Source: CAVTWS01 sp963738445 (GTDB lineage: Bacteria > Actinomycetota > Acidimicrobiia > Acidimicrobiales > SHLQ01). Taken from it: a DNA stretch of 64,000 nucleotides. Below the pieces are notes generated by a model. It was not told the origin of the DNA and ran no database searches. It worked only from the letters and a program-made list of their open reading frames with translations. The stretch is taken from assembly GCA_963738445.1 (NCBI GenBank), contig CAVTWS010000024.1:62001-126000 (forward strand). The letters run 5' to 3'. Shown here one piece after another: positions 25,735 to 34,127 of the stretch. Position 1 is the stretch's first letter; each line of letters begins with the position of its first letter. The position numbers were made by a program, and so were the translations under genes.

Positions 25735-26013
25735 TCAGGTTGTTCGGTAGACGTCGCCGCGGTGGTCGACGCGGAGCACTGTCACTGTTCGCTCGTTCTC
25801 GTCGATTCGATACAGGACGCGGTAGCTCCCTCGGCGTGCGCTGTGGATGCCCGCGAGTTCGTTGCGCAGCTCTCGACCGACGCGACGGGGATTCTCGATC
25901 AGGGATCCGGTGATGAAGTCGATGATGGCCGCGCTGACCGCTTCGGGGAGAGTGTCGGCGATCGCACGTGCCGCTGGACCCGCAACGACGAGCTCGTAGC
26001 CGGCTTCGGTCAT
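25735..26013 (-). CDS. relE: RelE/ParE-family toxin
   Basis: The 92-residue protein ends with SYRVLYRIDENERTVTVLRVDHRGDVYR, the conserved C-terminal sheet of RelE toxins. ENPRRVGRELRNELAGIHSARRG precedes it, with the usual basic residues. ATG 26013 overlaps the antitoxin stop (ATGA). RelE-type toxins cleave mRNA in the ribosomal A site; ParE-like relatives instead act on gyrase. The H-R-x-D-x-Y ending favours RelE. Confidence 0.85.
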   Translation of the reverse strand: MTEAGYELVVAGPAARAIADTLPEAVSAAIIDFITGSLIENPRRVGRELRNELAGIHSARRGSYRVLYRIDENERTVTVLRVDHRGDVYRTT

Positions 26014-26288
26014 CGGGTGGGTGATGCGCGCAACGCTCGGACGGCCTCGACGCCGCGGACCACGTCGCCCGCGGCGACAGCAGCTTCAGCCTCGACGAGT
26101 TCTCTGATCGCGGCGTGGTCGCCGAGCAGCGCGAGGGTCTCCTCGAGACTGTCGAGGTCATCCGGGCTGATCAGGACGGCGGCGGGTCGACCGTTCCGGG
26201 TGACAACGATGCGTTCGTGCTCCCGGTCAACGCGGTCAACGAATTCGGAGAACCGGTCCTTCACGTTCCGCAACGAATCAGTCGTCAT
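26010..26288 (-). CDS. Phd/YefM-family antitoxin
   Basis: From ATG 26288: TTDSLRNVKDRFSEFVDRVD, REHERIVVTRNGRPAAVLISPDDLDSLEETL. This is the canonical Phd/YefM DNA-binding half, followed by an acidic helical toxin-binding tail; 92 residues. An upstream in-frame start would add 12 residues without homology. It is directly upstream of and coupled to the RelE-type toxin and should autorepress the pair. Confidence 0.85.
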   Translation of the reverse strand: MTTDSLRNVKDRFSEFVDRVDREHERIVVTRNGRPAAVLISPDDLDSLEETLALLGDHAAIRELVEAEAAVAAGDVVRGVEAVRALRASPTR

Positions 26289-26403
26289 GGTCACGATTGT
26301 GCCACGCACACGAGTCTGTCGCAACCCGCCCGGAAATCACGGACGACGACTGACCACTGACCGCCCGATAACCGGCGGGATGTGCGGACCGGTCGCCACA
26401 CTT

Positions 26404-26496
26404 CACTACCAATCGTCATCGTACGTTGACGTCGATGACGCCGATGGCGTCGCGATCATCCACGCGATGCCGGCTCGATCCACGTTCCTGGAAGGC
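26404..26496 (+). pseudogene. Second toxin remnant (HAMPAR type)
   Basis: The plus strand encodes SSYVDVDDADGVAIIHAMPARSTFLEG with no start or stop of its own. It is clearly related in DNA and protein to the remnant at 24361-24492. It lies just before the antitoxin-like gene at 26507, the same order as the first copy. Confidence 0.4.
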
Positions 26497-26506
26497 TGTG
26501 GACGCC

Positions 26507-26770
26507 ATGACGAAGACACGAGCGCAACGCGCCGACGCCCTCGAGCGTTGGGCCGCCAACGTCGGCGCCGACGATCTCGTCGAGGCGAGAACAGCAGCAC
26601 TTCGGACCATCGCAGAACTTGTGGAACAACGAGACGAGGTCGACACGGCCTTGCTCGACGCCATCCGAGATGCTCGCAACGATGATCGGTCCTGGTCGCA
26701 GATCGGAGCGATGCTCGGCGTCTCCAAGCAAGCCGCCCAACGCAGGTACGCCGCCAAGCTCTCGGCGTGA
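26507..26770 (+). CDS. Small HTH antitoxin-like protein
   Basis: The 87-residue protein starts at ATG 26507 (MTKTRAQRADALERWAANVG). It ends with a helix-turn-helix, SWSQIGAMLGVSKQAAQRRY, typical of the antitoxin-like partner of the HAMPAR toxins. The middle (ARTAALRTIAELVEQRDEV) is helical. The toxin before it is only a remnant, so this may be an orphan. Function as a DNA-binding antitoxin is inferred from the motif and position. Confidence 0.6.
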   Translation: MTKTRAQRADALERWAANVGADDLVEARTAALRTIAELVEQRDEVDTALLDAIRDARNDDRSWSQIGAMLGVSKQAAQRRYAAKLSA

Positions 26771-26905
26771 TCGCTCGCTGTTGGCCGCCAGTAGGCAGAT
26801 CCTGTTGGCCGCCAAAGCCATGAATCTCCGATCTCGATCATCTGCCCTTCGCGTGAGCGCAGCGGCGTGGTCCGCTCGTTTGACTCGGCCCGGCGTGATG
26901 CCTCC

Positions 26906-27730
26906 TCAGCGGTACGTGAGATGAGCCAGAGCGACGAGGTCACCCCGCGAATCGGTCATCTGGGCTCGCACACCGATCACCGCCGTCGTCACGGTTACCG
27001 CCTCAGCCGAGAAATCGAAGGGAGGTCGCTTTCCGGCCCGGACGATGCGCACGGACAGCGCCGATACCGCCATCGCACACATCTCAACGCCCGACTGCCC
27101 CGCGGGAGCCGACAGCGCCGCCTGCTCGAGGCCAACGAGCATCGGCCCGTGGTGCAGGGCTACCGCACCAACCCGAGGCGAGAGAGCCGGAAGTCGCAAT
27201 CGGCCTGGTCCGACCGGCTCGAGCTCGAAGGCCTCGATGATCGAAGGGGTGTCCGGCCCTTCCTCCAACCCCGAGCCGGGGTCGGTGTACATGAAACCCG
27301 GAGGCGTGGGACCGATCACCGCCCAGTTGGCAGCGCCCACGCCGATCACCCTTCCGGAACGGTCGGCATCCTCGAACCGGCACTCGGTGAACGACTGGGT
27401 GCGGCCCTCGCGGACCCAGTCGCCAACGGTACGGATGGCTCGCACGTCGTCGCCAGGCTCGAAGAGTTGGAGATCGACCTGGGTGAGACCGAGGTGGTAG
27501 TGGCGGTCGATGCAGATCCCCGCCGTGTCGAGCATGGAGATGGCGAGCGGCGCGGCGAGGACAGCGTTCGATGAGCGGAGGTGAGGGCGCATCATCGTCG
27601 TGCCGATGGCGTGCGTGCGGTCGACGAGACGGGACTGGCAGCCGACGTAGCGGTAACTGATCAGCCCGTCCAACGACGACGTCCAGATCCCGTGGATCAA
27701 GTCGCCGGGGCCGGGATCGCGCTGACTCAA
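26906..27730 (-). CDS. Acyl-CoA thioesterase-like (double hotdog) protein
   Basis: A protein of about 274 residues begins at TTG 27730, overlapping the stop of the transporter gene (TTGA). GICIDRHYHLGLTQVDLQLFEP, SGRVIGVGAANWAVIGPTPPGFMY and AVTVTTAVIGVRAQMTDSRGDLVALAHLTYR are hotdog-like strands, the last being typical of TesB/PaaI-type thioesterases. It is the third gene of the binding protein-permease-ATPase operon. The start is uncertain, as no ribosome site or ATG is close. Function is a tentative thioester hydrolase. Confidence 0.6.
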   Translation of the reverse strand: MSQRDPGPGDLIHGIWTSSLDGLISYRYVGCQSRLVDRTHAIGTTMMRPHLRSSNAVLAAPLAISMLDTAGICIDRHYHLGLTQVDLQLFEPGDDVRAIRTVGDWVREGRTQSFTECRFEDADRSGRVIGVGAANWAVIGPTPPGFMYTDPGSGLEEGPDTPSIIEAFELEPVGPGRLRLPALSPRVGAVALHHGPMLVGLEQAALSAPAGQSGVEMCAMAVSALSVRIVRAGKRPPFDFSAEAVTVTTAVIGVRAQMTDSRGDLVALAHLTYR

Positions 27731-30432
27731 CCGACGACTTCGAGCTCGTCGGCCGACGAACCGAGGTACGCCGCCCGCACCGCCGGACTGGCGGCGATCT
27801 CGGCCGGCGTGCCCTCGAACAGCAGGCGGCCGAAGTCGAGCACGTACACGAAATCGCAGACCCGCATCACGAGCGACATGTCGTGCTCGACCAGCAAGAT
27901 CCCGCAACCCCGCTCGTCTCGGACCCGCCGCAGCACCTCACCGAACACGACGGTCTCGGTGTGATCGAGACCCGAGGACGGCTCGTCGAGGAGTAGGAGA
28001 TCGAACGGCCCGGCCAGGCACCGTGCCAGCTCGACCAACCGCCGCTCGCCGGTCGAGAGCTCGCCGGCCTGCTTGTCGGCCAGGTGGGTGATCCCGCACA
28101 ACTCCAGCGCGGCGGCGGTCGACTGGAGGGTCTGGATCCGTTCCGCCGGCACGGCCACGACCTGGCCGGCCAGGCGAGCGCCGGCGGTCGGGCCCTCGTG
28201 GCCGAGGGCCACGTTGTCGCGCACCGTCAACGAGTCGCACAGCTCCATGCGCTGGAACGTCCGGCCGAGGCCCTGGCGCGCCCGGGACGAGGCTGATCGT
28301 CCGGTCAGGTCCACGCCCTTGAGGCTCACCCGACCACCGGCATCGCGGTTGATGCCACTGCACACGTTGAAGGTGGTCGTCTTGCCGGCACCGTTCGGTC
28401 CGATGAGACCGGTGATACGTCCGAGCGGTGCTTCAAAGGTGACGTCGTCGACCGCGATCAGCCCGCCGAACCGAACGCTGAGGTTCGCCACGGCAAGGCC
28501 GGGCGACTGCTCCACGGTGCGGGGCGGCGAGACTGCGAGCTCGATCGGTCGGGGACGGCGGGGCAGCCGGAAGCGCTCGAAGAACGCTCGCAACGTGGGG
28601 TGCATCGACGGGTGACCGCCTCGGAGCGAGACCATGATCGCGAACAACCCGAACAGCACGTTCAGGACGTCAGGGGCTCGCGCGCTGTCGATGTAGCCGG
28701 GCAGGACGGCCATGACACCCGAGAAGATGGCATACCAGGGCTCGCGAAACGGCGCCAGAGCGAGCAGCGTGACGAGCACCAGGGAGTAGAAGGGTTGGAA
28801 GTAGGCGGTCGAGCCGTCGATGTTGGTGAGGGCGACGCCGAACATCACCCCGGCGATACCGGCGAGGAACGCCGAGAGGCAGAAGACGATGACCTTGGTG
28901 ACGTTGATCGACAGCCCGAGGGTCGAGATGGCCAACTGTGAGCCACCCATCCCGCGGAGGAGTCGACCCAGTCTCGACTGGTTGACCGCGACCACGACGA
29001 GGGCCACCACGACGAGAGCGATCAGAACGGCAAAGTACTTGTCACGAGCGGTGCCGGTGCCGAACGGTGCCGGCACCCGGCGAGATCCGGCGAAGGTGAA
29101 GAACATCCACGACTGCGGGAAGAAGAGGCGCTGCACCAAGATGCCGAAGCCGAAGGTGGCCAGGGCCAGGTAGATGCCGTGGAGGCGAATGGCCGGCAAC
29201 GCGACCACGGCGCCCACCGGCACACAGACCAGTCCAGCCAGCAGGAGGGCGAGCAGCCACGGGATGCCCAGCCCGACATGGAACTGCGAGAACGACACCG
29301 CCCCGATCGCCGCGAACACGCCGTGGCACAGCGAAACCTGTCCGCTCGTACGAACGAGCAACCCGAGCGACAACATCAACGTGGCCTGGCACAGCCCGAT
29401 CGTGAAGAAGGGCAACTTGGTGTCGACGAGCCACGGCACCGAGACGAGCCCGATGGCCACGAGCGCGCCCACCCCGAGGCGAAGCTCCGCGGGGCCCTGC
29501 CACTGGAGCGGCGGACGAGCCTCGGCCTGGACCGGCGGGGCCAGGCGCCTGCGGGGCATGACGAGCAGCACGACGAACAACACGACGAACGGAAGCGCGT
29601 CGGGCAGCCCCGCGACAGTCGTCCAATGCTGGTCGTTCACCACGAAGCCGACGACGTCCTGGGCGACGCCGATCGCGAGACCACCGACGAAGGCGATCGG
29701 GATCGAACCGAACCCACCCAGCGCGGCCGCCCCGAAGGCGTACATGGCCAGGAATGTCAGCGAGTACGCCTGGAGGCCGATGTTCGGGAGCAAGAGCACG
29801 CCGGACAGGGCGGCAAAGGTCGACCCGATGCACCAGGCGATACGCCGGACCTCCACGGGCGAGGTCCCGGCGAGATCGAGCAGATCCGGATCGTCGACGG
29901 CTGCTCGCATGGCCGTGCCGATCCGGGTGAACCGGAACAGCACATAGAGGCCTGCGACGCACACCACCGCGATGACGGCGGTGAGGATCTGATCGCCGAA
30001 CACGTTGGCGTCGAACACCCGCACCTTGTAGCGACCTCGATCGCTGAACGGTAGGAAGCGGTCGACCCGCGCGCCGTTCCGGCTCTCCTCGAACAGCGCC
30101 ACGCACAAAGCCGGGACCAGCACGGCGAGACCGACCGTGCCGACGATCTTCATCGACATCCGTTGCCGGGACAGGTTCCTCGACACGGCCTCGAGCAGGA
30201 GTCCCAGGAGCGGACCCAGCACGAAGACGCTCACGGCGAACGCGATCTTCCAGTCCCACCCCACCTTGACGTTGATCCAGTAGAAGACGATCGACGCCGC
30301 GGTGAGCAACGCACCGTGCCCGAAGTTGAAGATGCCCGACGTCTTGTACGTCAGCACCAGCCCGCTACCGGCCAGTCCGTAGACGGTGCCGGTGACCAGG
30401 CCGGTGATGATGAACGGCAACAGGTCACTCAC
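27727..30432 (-). CDS. LivH-LivM-LivG triple-fusion ABC transporter protein
   Basis: The 901-residue protein joins three parts. A LivH-like permease spans about 1-300 (VTGTVYGLAGSGLVLTYKTSG; FGAAALGGFGSIPIAFVGGL). A LivM-like permease spans about 320-620 (MLSLGLLVRTSGQVSLCHGVFAAIG). A LivG-like ATPase spans about 655-901, with Walker A GPNGAGKTTT near residue 680, signature LSTGERRLVELARCL and Walker B LLLLDEPSSGLD. In the standard system these are separate genes. ATG 30432 is 78 bp after the binding protein. LivF is supplied by 22955-23674. Imports a small carboxylate or amino acid across the membrane. Confidence 0.9.
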   Translation of the reverse strand: MSDLLPFIITGLVTGTVYGLAGSGLVLTYKTSGIFNFGHGALLTAASIVFYWINVKVGWDWKIAFAVSVFVLGPLLGLLLEAVSRNLSRQRMSMKIVGTVGLAVLVPALCVALFEESRNGARVDRFLPFSDRGRYKVRVFDANVFGDQILTAVIAVVCVAGLYVLFRFTRIGTAMRAAVDDPDLLDLAGTSPVEVRRIAWCIGSTFAALSGVLLLPNIGLQAYSLTFLAMYAFGAAALGGFGSIPIAFVGGLAIGVAQDVVGFVVNDQHWTTVAGLPDALPFVVLFVVLLVMPRRRLAPPVQAEARPPLQWQGPAELRLGVGALVAIGLVSVPWLVDTKLPFFTIGLCQATLMLSLGLLVRTSGQVSLCHGVFAAIGAVSFSQFHVGLGIPWLLALLLAGLVCVPVGAVVALPAIRLHGIYLALATFGFGILVQRLFFPQSWMFFTFAGSRRVPAPFGTGTARDKYFAVLIALVVVALVVVAVNQSRLGRLLRGMGGSQLAISTLGLSINVTKVIVFCLSAFLAGIAGVMFGVALTNIDGSTAYFQPFYSLVLVTLLALAPFREPWYAIFSGVMAVLPGYIDSARAPDVLNVLFGLFAIMVSLRGGHPSMHPTLRAFFERFRLPRRPRPIELAVSPPRTVEQSPGLAVANLSVRFGGLIAVDDVTFEAPLGRITGLIGPNGAGKTTTFNVCSGINRDAGGRVSLKGVDLTGRSASSRARQGLGRTFQRMELCDSLTVRDNVALGHEGPTAGARLAGQVVAVPAERIQTLQSTAAALELCGITHLADKQAGELSTGERRLVELARCLAGPFDLLLLDEPSSGLDHTETVVFGEVLRRVRDERGCGILLVEHDMSLVMRVCDFVYVLDFGRLLFEGTPAEIAASPAVRAAYLGSSADELEVVG

Positions 30433-30510
30433 CGGCGATTCCCCCAGGGTGGACGTTGGCGGGCGCGAGCGGCGCCGTGCCGCTCGTGCCCGCCCACGGA
30501 CGTCAGTCGA

Positions 30511-31905
30511 TCAGCTCTCGGCCGGGCTGCATTGGTACGTGAGCCCACCGAGCGGATTGGTGAACTCGCCATCTTCGAGGATGTACGGCCAGAAGCAGTC
30601 CCGGGTGCGGGTGGTGAGGTCGTCGGAGATCGTGATCGGCGCGATCAACCCGCCGAGCGTCTCGTTCTCGACCGTGAACATGTTGGCCAGCGTCTCTACA
30701 CCCGTCGGGGCGTCGCTCAAGCCGGCCTCCTGCGCCTTGGCGAAGAGTTGCAGGGCGCTCCACAGGCCGGTCGCAGTCGGGCTTGACCAGCCTGCCTCGT
30801 CGATGCCGCCCGCTGCCATGGCGTCGCGGTATTCCTGAACGAGAGGATCATCGACGAACCACGGGAAGGCGTTGAGCCCACCTGCCAACGTGATGCCCTC
30901 GACCTGGATGAGCTCACCAGACACCGATCCCGCCGACGCGCCCCAGATGCCCTCGTAGCCCTGGTCCGTGCACGACGCGATCAGGTTGACACCCATCGCC
31001 GAACTCCCGCTGATCTGGATGAAGTCGACGCCGTCTTGGATCCACTGGATGCACTCGGCCGAGTAGTCGGTCGCCGTCGACGACACCCGGACCGCCGGAT
31101 CGCTCTCGACGCCGAGCTGACCGGCGGTGGCTTGGAACACCGGGTCGGCCGCGGCACACGAATCGACCTCGGCACAGGCAGCAACGGCCAAATGGGTCGC
31201 ACCGGCAGCCTGGGCGCCGAGCACCTGCTCATCGACGACCGCGCCGAAGGTCGTGGTCACCGCAAACGCGTTCGGGAGACCGCACGGGAACTGGGCATCG
31301 GCTTCGAGACTGCACGTCAGGTTCAGTGCGCCGATGAACCCGCCCCACACGCTGGGCTGGTACCCGACGCCCATAATCGGGACCTCGGCTGCGGCGAGGG
31401 TGTCGGCCTGGGCCGCCTCGGTCGACGGCGAGTTGAGAACGAACAGCACGGGCTCGAGCGCCAGCAACTCCTCGGTCGCGGCCAGGGCCGCGGCCGCGTC
31501 GCCGCGAGTGTCCCTTATCTCGACCTCGACGGGATGGCCGTCGATACCCCCGATGGCGTTGACGTGATCGGCCCAGGCCTCGATGACGGCCGGACCGGAG
31601 TCGTCGGTGGGCGACGGGCCGGTGAGGTCGATCGTGACGGCGACGAGCACCGGTGAACCCTCGGGTGCCGGCGCTTCGGTGTCGTCGGTCTCCGGAGCCT
31701 CCGTGTCGTCAGTGCCCGGGGCCTCGGTGTCGTCGGGCGCCTCGGTCACGTCAGGCGCTGCTGTCTCCTCCGTCGCGGGGGCTTCGGTGACGTCGGGCGC
31801 GGCTCCGTCGTCATCGTCGTCGCCGCACGCGCTGAACACGAGTGCCGCGAGCGACGCCATGGCGACGAGACGATACCGACGCGTCCTCCGGATGGTCTTG
31901 ATCAT
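30511..31905 (-). CDS. livK: Substrate-binding lipoprotein of branched-chain-type ABC transporter
   Basis: A 464-residue periplasmic-binding protein (type 1 fold). From ATG 31905 (GAGGGGAAG ribosome site) it has a basic start, a hydrophobic stretch and lipobox LVFSAC with Cys27. An acidic linker with repeated DTEAP-type units (about residues 30-75) tethers the domain. PVLVAVTIDLTGPSPTDDSG starts the fold. DTRGDAAAALAATEELLA and the IMGVGYQPSVWGG segment are family-typical. It is the first gene of a three-gene operon with the transporter fusion. An aromatic, cyclic or branched acid is a plausible ligand given the CoA genes nearby. Confidence 0.87.
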   Translation of the reverse strand: MIKTIRRTRRYRLVAMASLAALVFSACGDDDDDGAAPDVTEAPATEETAAPDVTEAPDDTEAPGTDDTEAPETDDTEAPAPEGSPVLVAVTIDLTGPSPTDDSGPAVIEAWADHVNAIGGIDGHPVEVEIRDTRGDAAAALAATEELLALEPVLFVLNSPSTEAAQADTLAAAEVPIMGVGYQPSVWGGFIGALNLTCSLEADAQFPCGLPNAFAVTTTFGAVVDEQVLGAQAAGATHLAVAACAEVDSCAAADPVFQATAGQLGVESDPAVRVSSTATDYSAECIQWIQDGVDFIQISGSSAMGVNLIASCTDQGYEGIWGASAGSVSGELIQVEGITLAGGLNAFPWFVDDPLVQEYRDAMAAGGIDEAGWSSPTATGLWSALQLFAKAQEAGLSDAPTGVETLANMFTVENETLGGLIAPITISDDLTTRTRDCFWPYILEDGEFTNPLGGLTYQCSPAES

Positions 31906-31933
31906 GCTCTTCCCCTCTGTGACCGTCTGGTTC

Positions 31934-31949
31934 AATCAGACGACTGATT
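31934..31949. promoter_or_regulatory. 16-bp palindrome upstream of livK (putative operator)
   Basis: AATCA (31934-31938), six bases, TGATT (31945-31949); the inner bases extend the symmetry to AATCAG-N4-CTGATT. It lies 29 bp upstream of ATG 31905. The same AATCA-N6-TGATT pattern occurs upstream of the P450 at 49799-49814. A TetR- or GntR-type operator is likely. Confidence 0.5.
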
Positions 31950-32012
31950 ACGACGATTCGCGAACGCTAGCAGCCGAGTGTGACTACCGGCACACGACGG
32001 AGCGAAGGATCG

Positions 32013-33218
32013 TCAACCGATCTGCAGAAATTCCTTGGCGTTGTCGCGCATCACGAACTTCTGCTGGGCCGGCGTCAGAAACTCGAGGTGCTCGACGAGT
32101 TGCGTCGGGAAGGCGATGCCTTCGGAGTGCGGGAAGTCGGAGCCGCCGATCAGCACGTCGATGCCGGCCTGCTCGATGATGGGCTGGAGGTCATCCTCCC
32201 AATACGGAACCACCCGCACGTGGCGCTTGAAGATCTGGCTCGGTCGTTCGGTCAGCTGGCCGTCGATCCACGGACCGTTGCGGCCCATGCCCCGCATCTT
32301 GTCCATCCGGACCAGGAAGTTGGGGACCCACTCGGCGCCGTGCTCGGCCGACACGACGCGCAGATCGGGGAATCGCCCGAACACGTTGTCGTAGATGAGT
32401 GACGAGAGCGTCTCCATCAACGGGACTTCGCCGTAGGCCCACATCCACTGCCAGGCCGACTGCTCGTAGAACGTGGGCGTGGGGTTGTGGCCCCACATCT
32501 GGGATCGGCTGGCCTTGTATCCGGGCATGGCCTCGTTGACATGGACCGTCACGAAGGCCCCGGCCTCCTGCACGCGGGCCCAGATGGGGTCGAAGTGAGG
32601 ATCGCCGGGTGAGCGGCCGTAGGCGGGGCCGGGCGAGATCGAGATCGACCTTCCGCCCCGTTCGAAGATCCAGTCGAGTTGCTCGCAGGCCTTGGGAACG
32701 TCACGGAGCGAGATCACCGGCGACGTGAAGATCCGGTTGTCTCGCGCCAGTCCCCAGGTGTCGTCGAGCCAGCGCAGGTACGACCAGGAAGACGCCCAGT
32801 AGACGTCGTCATCGGTGAGGAGATGTTCGGCGAACAGCCCGAGCGATCCACAGAACATGAGGGCGCCGTCGACACGCTGTCGTTCCATCTGAGCGAGCCG
32901 GAGCTCGGGGTCGAGGAACGCGCCATCGATGGACATCCATCGGTACGCGTTCGCACCATCAGGTCCGGCCTTCATAGATCGCAACATCTCGGCGAGAGAC
33001 CCGGGCCGATAGCACTTGTCGAAATCATTGTCGGTCGGCAGCACCCGGTCCTGGGCGTAGATGAGCGTCGCTCCGTCGACCGTCACCGGCCGGATGGTCC
33101 GATCGGCGTACTGAGCCGGGATGTGCTGCAGGTAGCAGTCCGCCGGCTCGTAGATGTGTTGATCGCAATCGAAGATCGAGTACTCGGTGAACGTCTCGAA
33201 GTCGTCATACTCGCTCAT
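32013..33218 (-). CDS. Amidohydrolase-2 family TIM-barrel hydrolase/decarboxylase
   Basis: A 401-residue paralogue: FDCDQHIYEPADCYLQH carries the D-x-H-x-x-E-P signature near residues 15-25. FVTVHVNEAMPGYKASRSQM is the central metal region, and DVLIGGSDFPHSEGIAFPTQ is the late acidic site. It starts at ATG 33218 (a GTG two codons upstream is possible). It follows the SDR and CoxM/S/L-like genes in one minus run, so it may act on a product of that hydroxylase. Confidence 0.85.
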   Translation of the reverse strand: MSEYDDFETFTEYSIFDCDQHIYEPADCYLQHIPAQYADRTIRPVTVDGATLIYAQDRVLPTDNDFDKCYRPGSLAEMLRSMKAGPDGANAYRWMSIDGAFLDPELRLAQMERQRVDGALMFCGSLGLFAEHLLTDDDVYWASSWSYLRWLDDTWGLARDNRIFTSPVISLRDVPKACEQLDWIFERGGRSISISPGPAYGRSPGDPHFDPIWARVQEAGAFVTVHVNEAMPGYKASRSQMWGHNPTPTFYEQSAWQWMWAYGEVPLMETLSSLIYDNVFGRFPDLRVVSAEHGAEWVPNFLVRMDKMRGMGRNGPWIDGQLTERPSQIFKRHVRVVPYWEDDLQPIIEQAGIDVLIGGSDFPHSEGIAFPTQLVEHLEFLTPAQQKFVMRDNAKEFLQIG

Positions 33219-33291
33219 GGGCACACGATCCTGTCCTGGCGGTCCTGGGCCTGCGGCATCGGTCGCCGACGAACCAGTCCAATCATATTAC

Positions 33292-34127
33292 TCAATGCGC
33301 CTCTTCGGCAATGACGGCGTCGAGCCGCTTCGTCAAGGCGGTGTCGCGGAATCGGTCCATCCGGTACTCGCGATGGCGTCCGGCGGCGGCGTGGATCACA
33401 CGCCCCGTCACGTCGGCGGCGTCCGGGCTCACCAGCCAGGCCACCACCCGCGCCACGTGCATCGGATCGAGGTCGAGCGGGCGGGCTGCGGCCTCCAACA
33501 ATCGTTCGTTCATGCGCGTCCGGGCGCCCGGCGAGACCGCGTTCACCGTGATCCCGCGGGAAGCACCCTCGGCGGCCAGAGCGAAGGTGGCCGCCCAGAC
33601 TGCGGCTTTGGCCGAGCCGTACCCGACCCCACCGGCGCCACCGGCGCCACCGGCGAGTCGATCCGGGAAGGCCGCCTCCGAGACCGTGTTCACCACCCGC
33701 CCCCAGCCCCGCTCGACCATCATCGGCCACGCCGCCTTCGCCGTCCCGATGGCACCGATGAGGTGCACCGCGTACTGACCGAGGAGGAGGTCCTCGGTCA
33801 CGTCGCCGAGCGACGCCGACATCGCTGTGCCGGCGTTGTTGACGACGATGTCGACGAACCCGTACGCGACGCGACCGGCCTCGACCGACGCCGCCGCCCC
33901 GGCAAAGGTCGAGATGTCGCTCGTGTCGGCGATCGCGTCGCCTCCTGCGTCGCGTATCACCTGGGCGATCGCCGCGGCGACGGACCGGTCGCGCCCCGTT
34001 CCGTCCAGCTCCACACCCAGGTCGTTGCACACGACCTTGGCTCCTCGTTCGGCCAGCAGCAGCGCGTGCGCCCGACCGATGCCTCGGCCAGCCCCGGTGA
34101 CCAGGGCGACGTGGCCTGCGAGATCAC
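33292..34127 (-). CDS. SDR-family oxidoreductase (probable indel near start)
   Basis: Body: HVALVTGAGRGIGRAHALLL, VDIVVNNAGTAMS, GRVVNTVSEAAFP, YGSAKAAVWAATFALAAEGASRGITVNAVSPG. These are the SDR cofactor, NNAG, Ser and Y-x-x-x-K regions. The cofactor motif is preceded by LPGTGDLAG with no start codon in that frame. A GTG overlapping the upstream stop (GTGA, 34124-34127) is one frame off, so a one-base indel right after the start is likely. About 278 residues. Downstream of the CoxL-like gene, upstream of the amidohydrolase. A Gly/Ala-rich run (GGAGGAGGVG) at about residue 160 is unusual. Confidence 0.78.
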
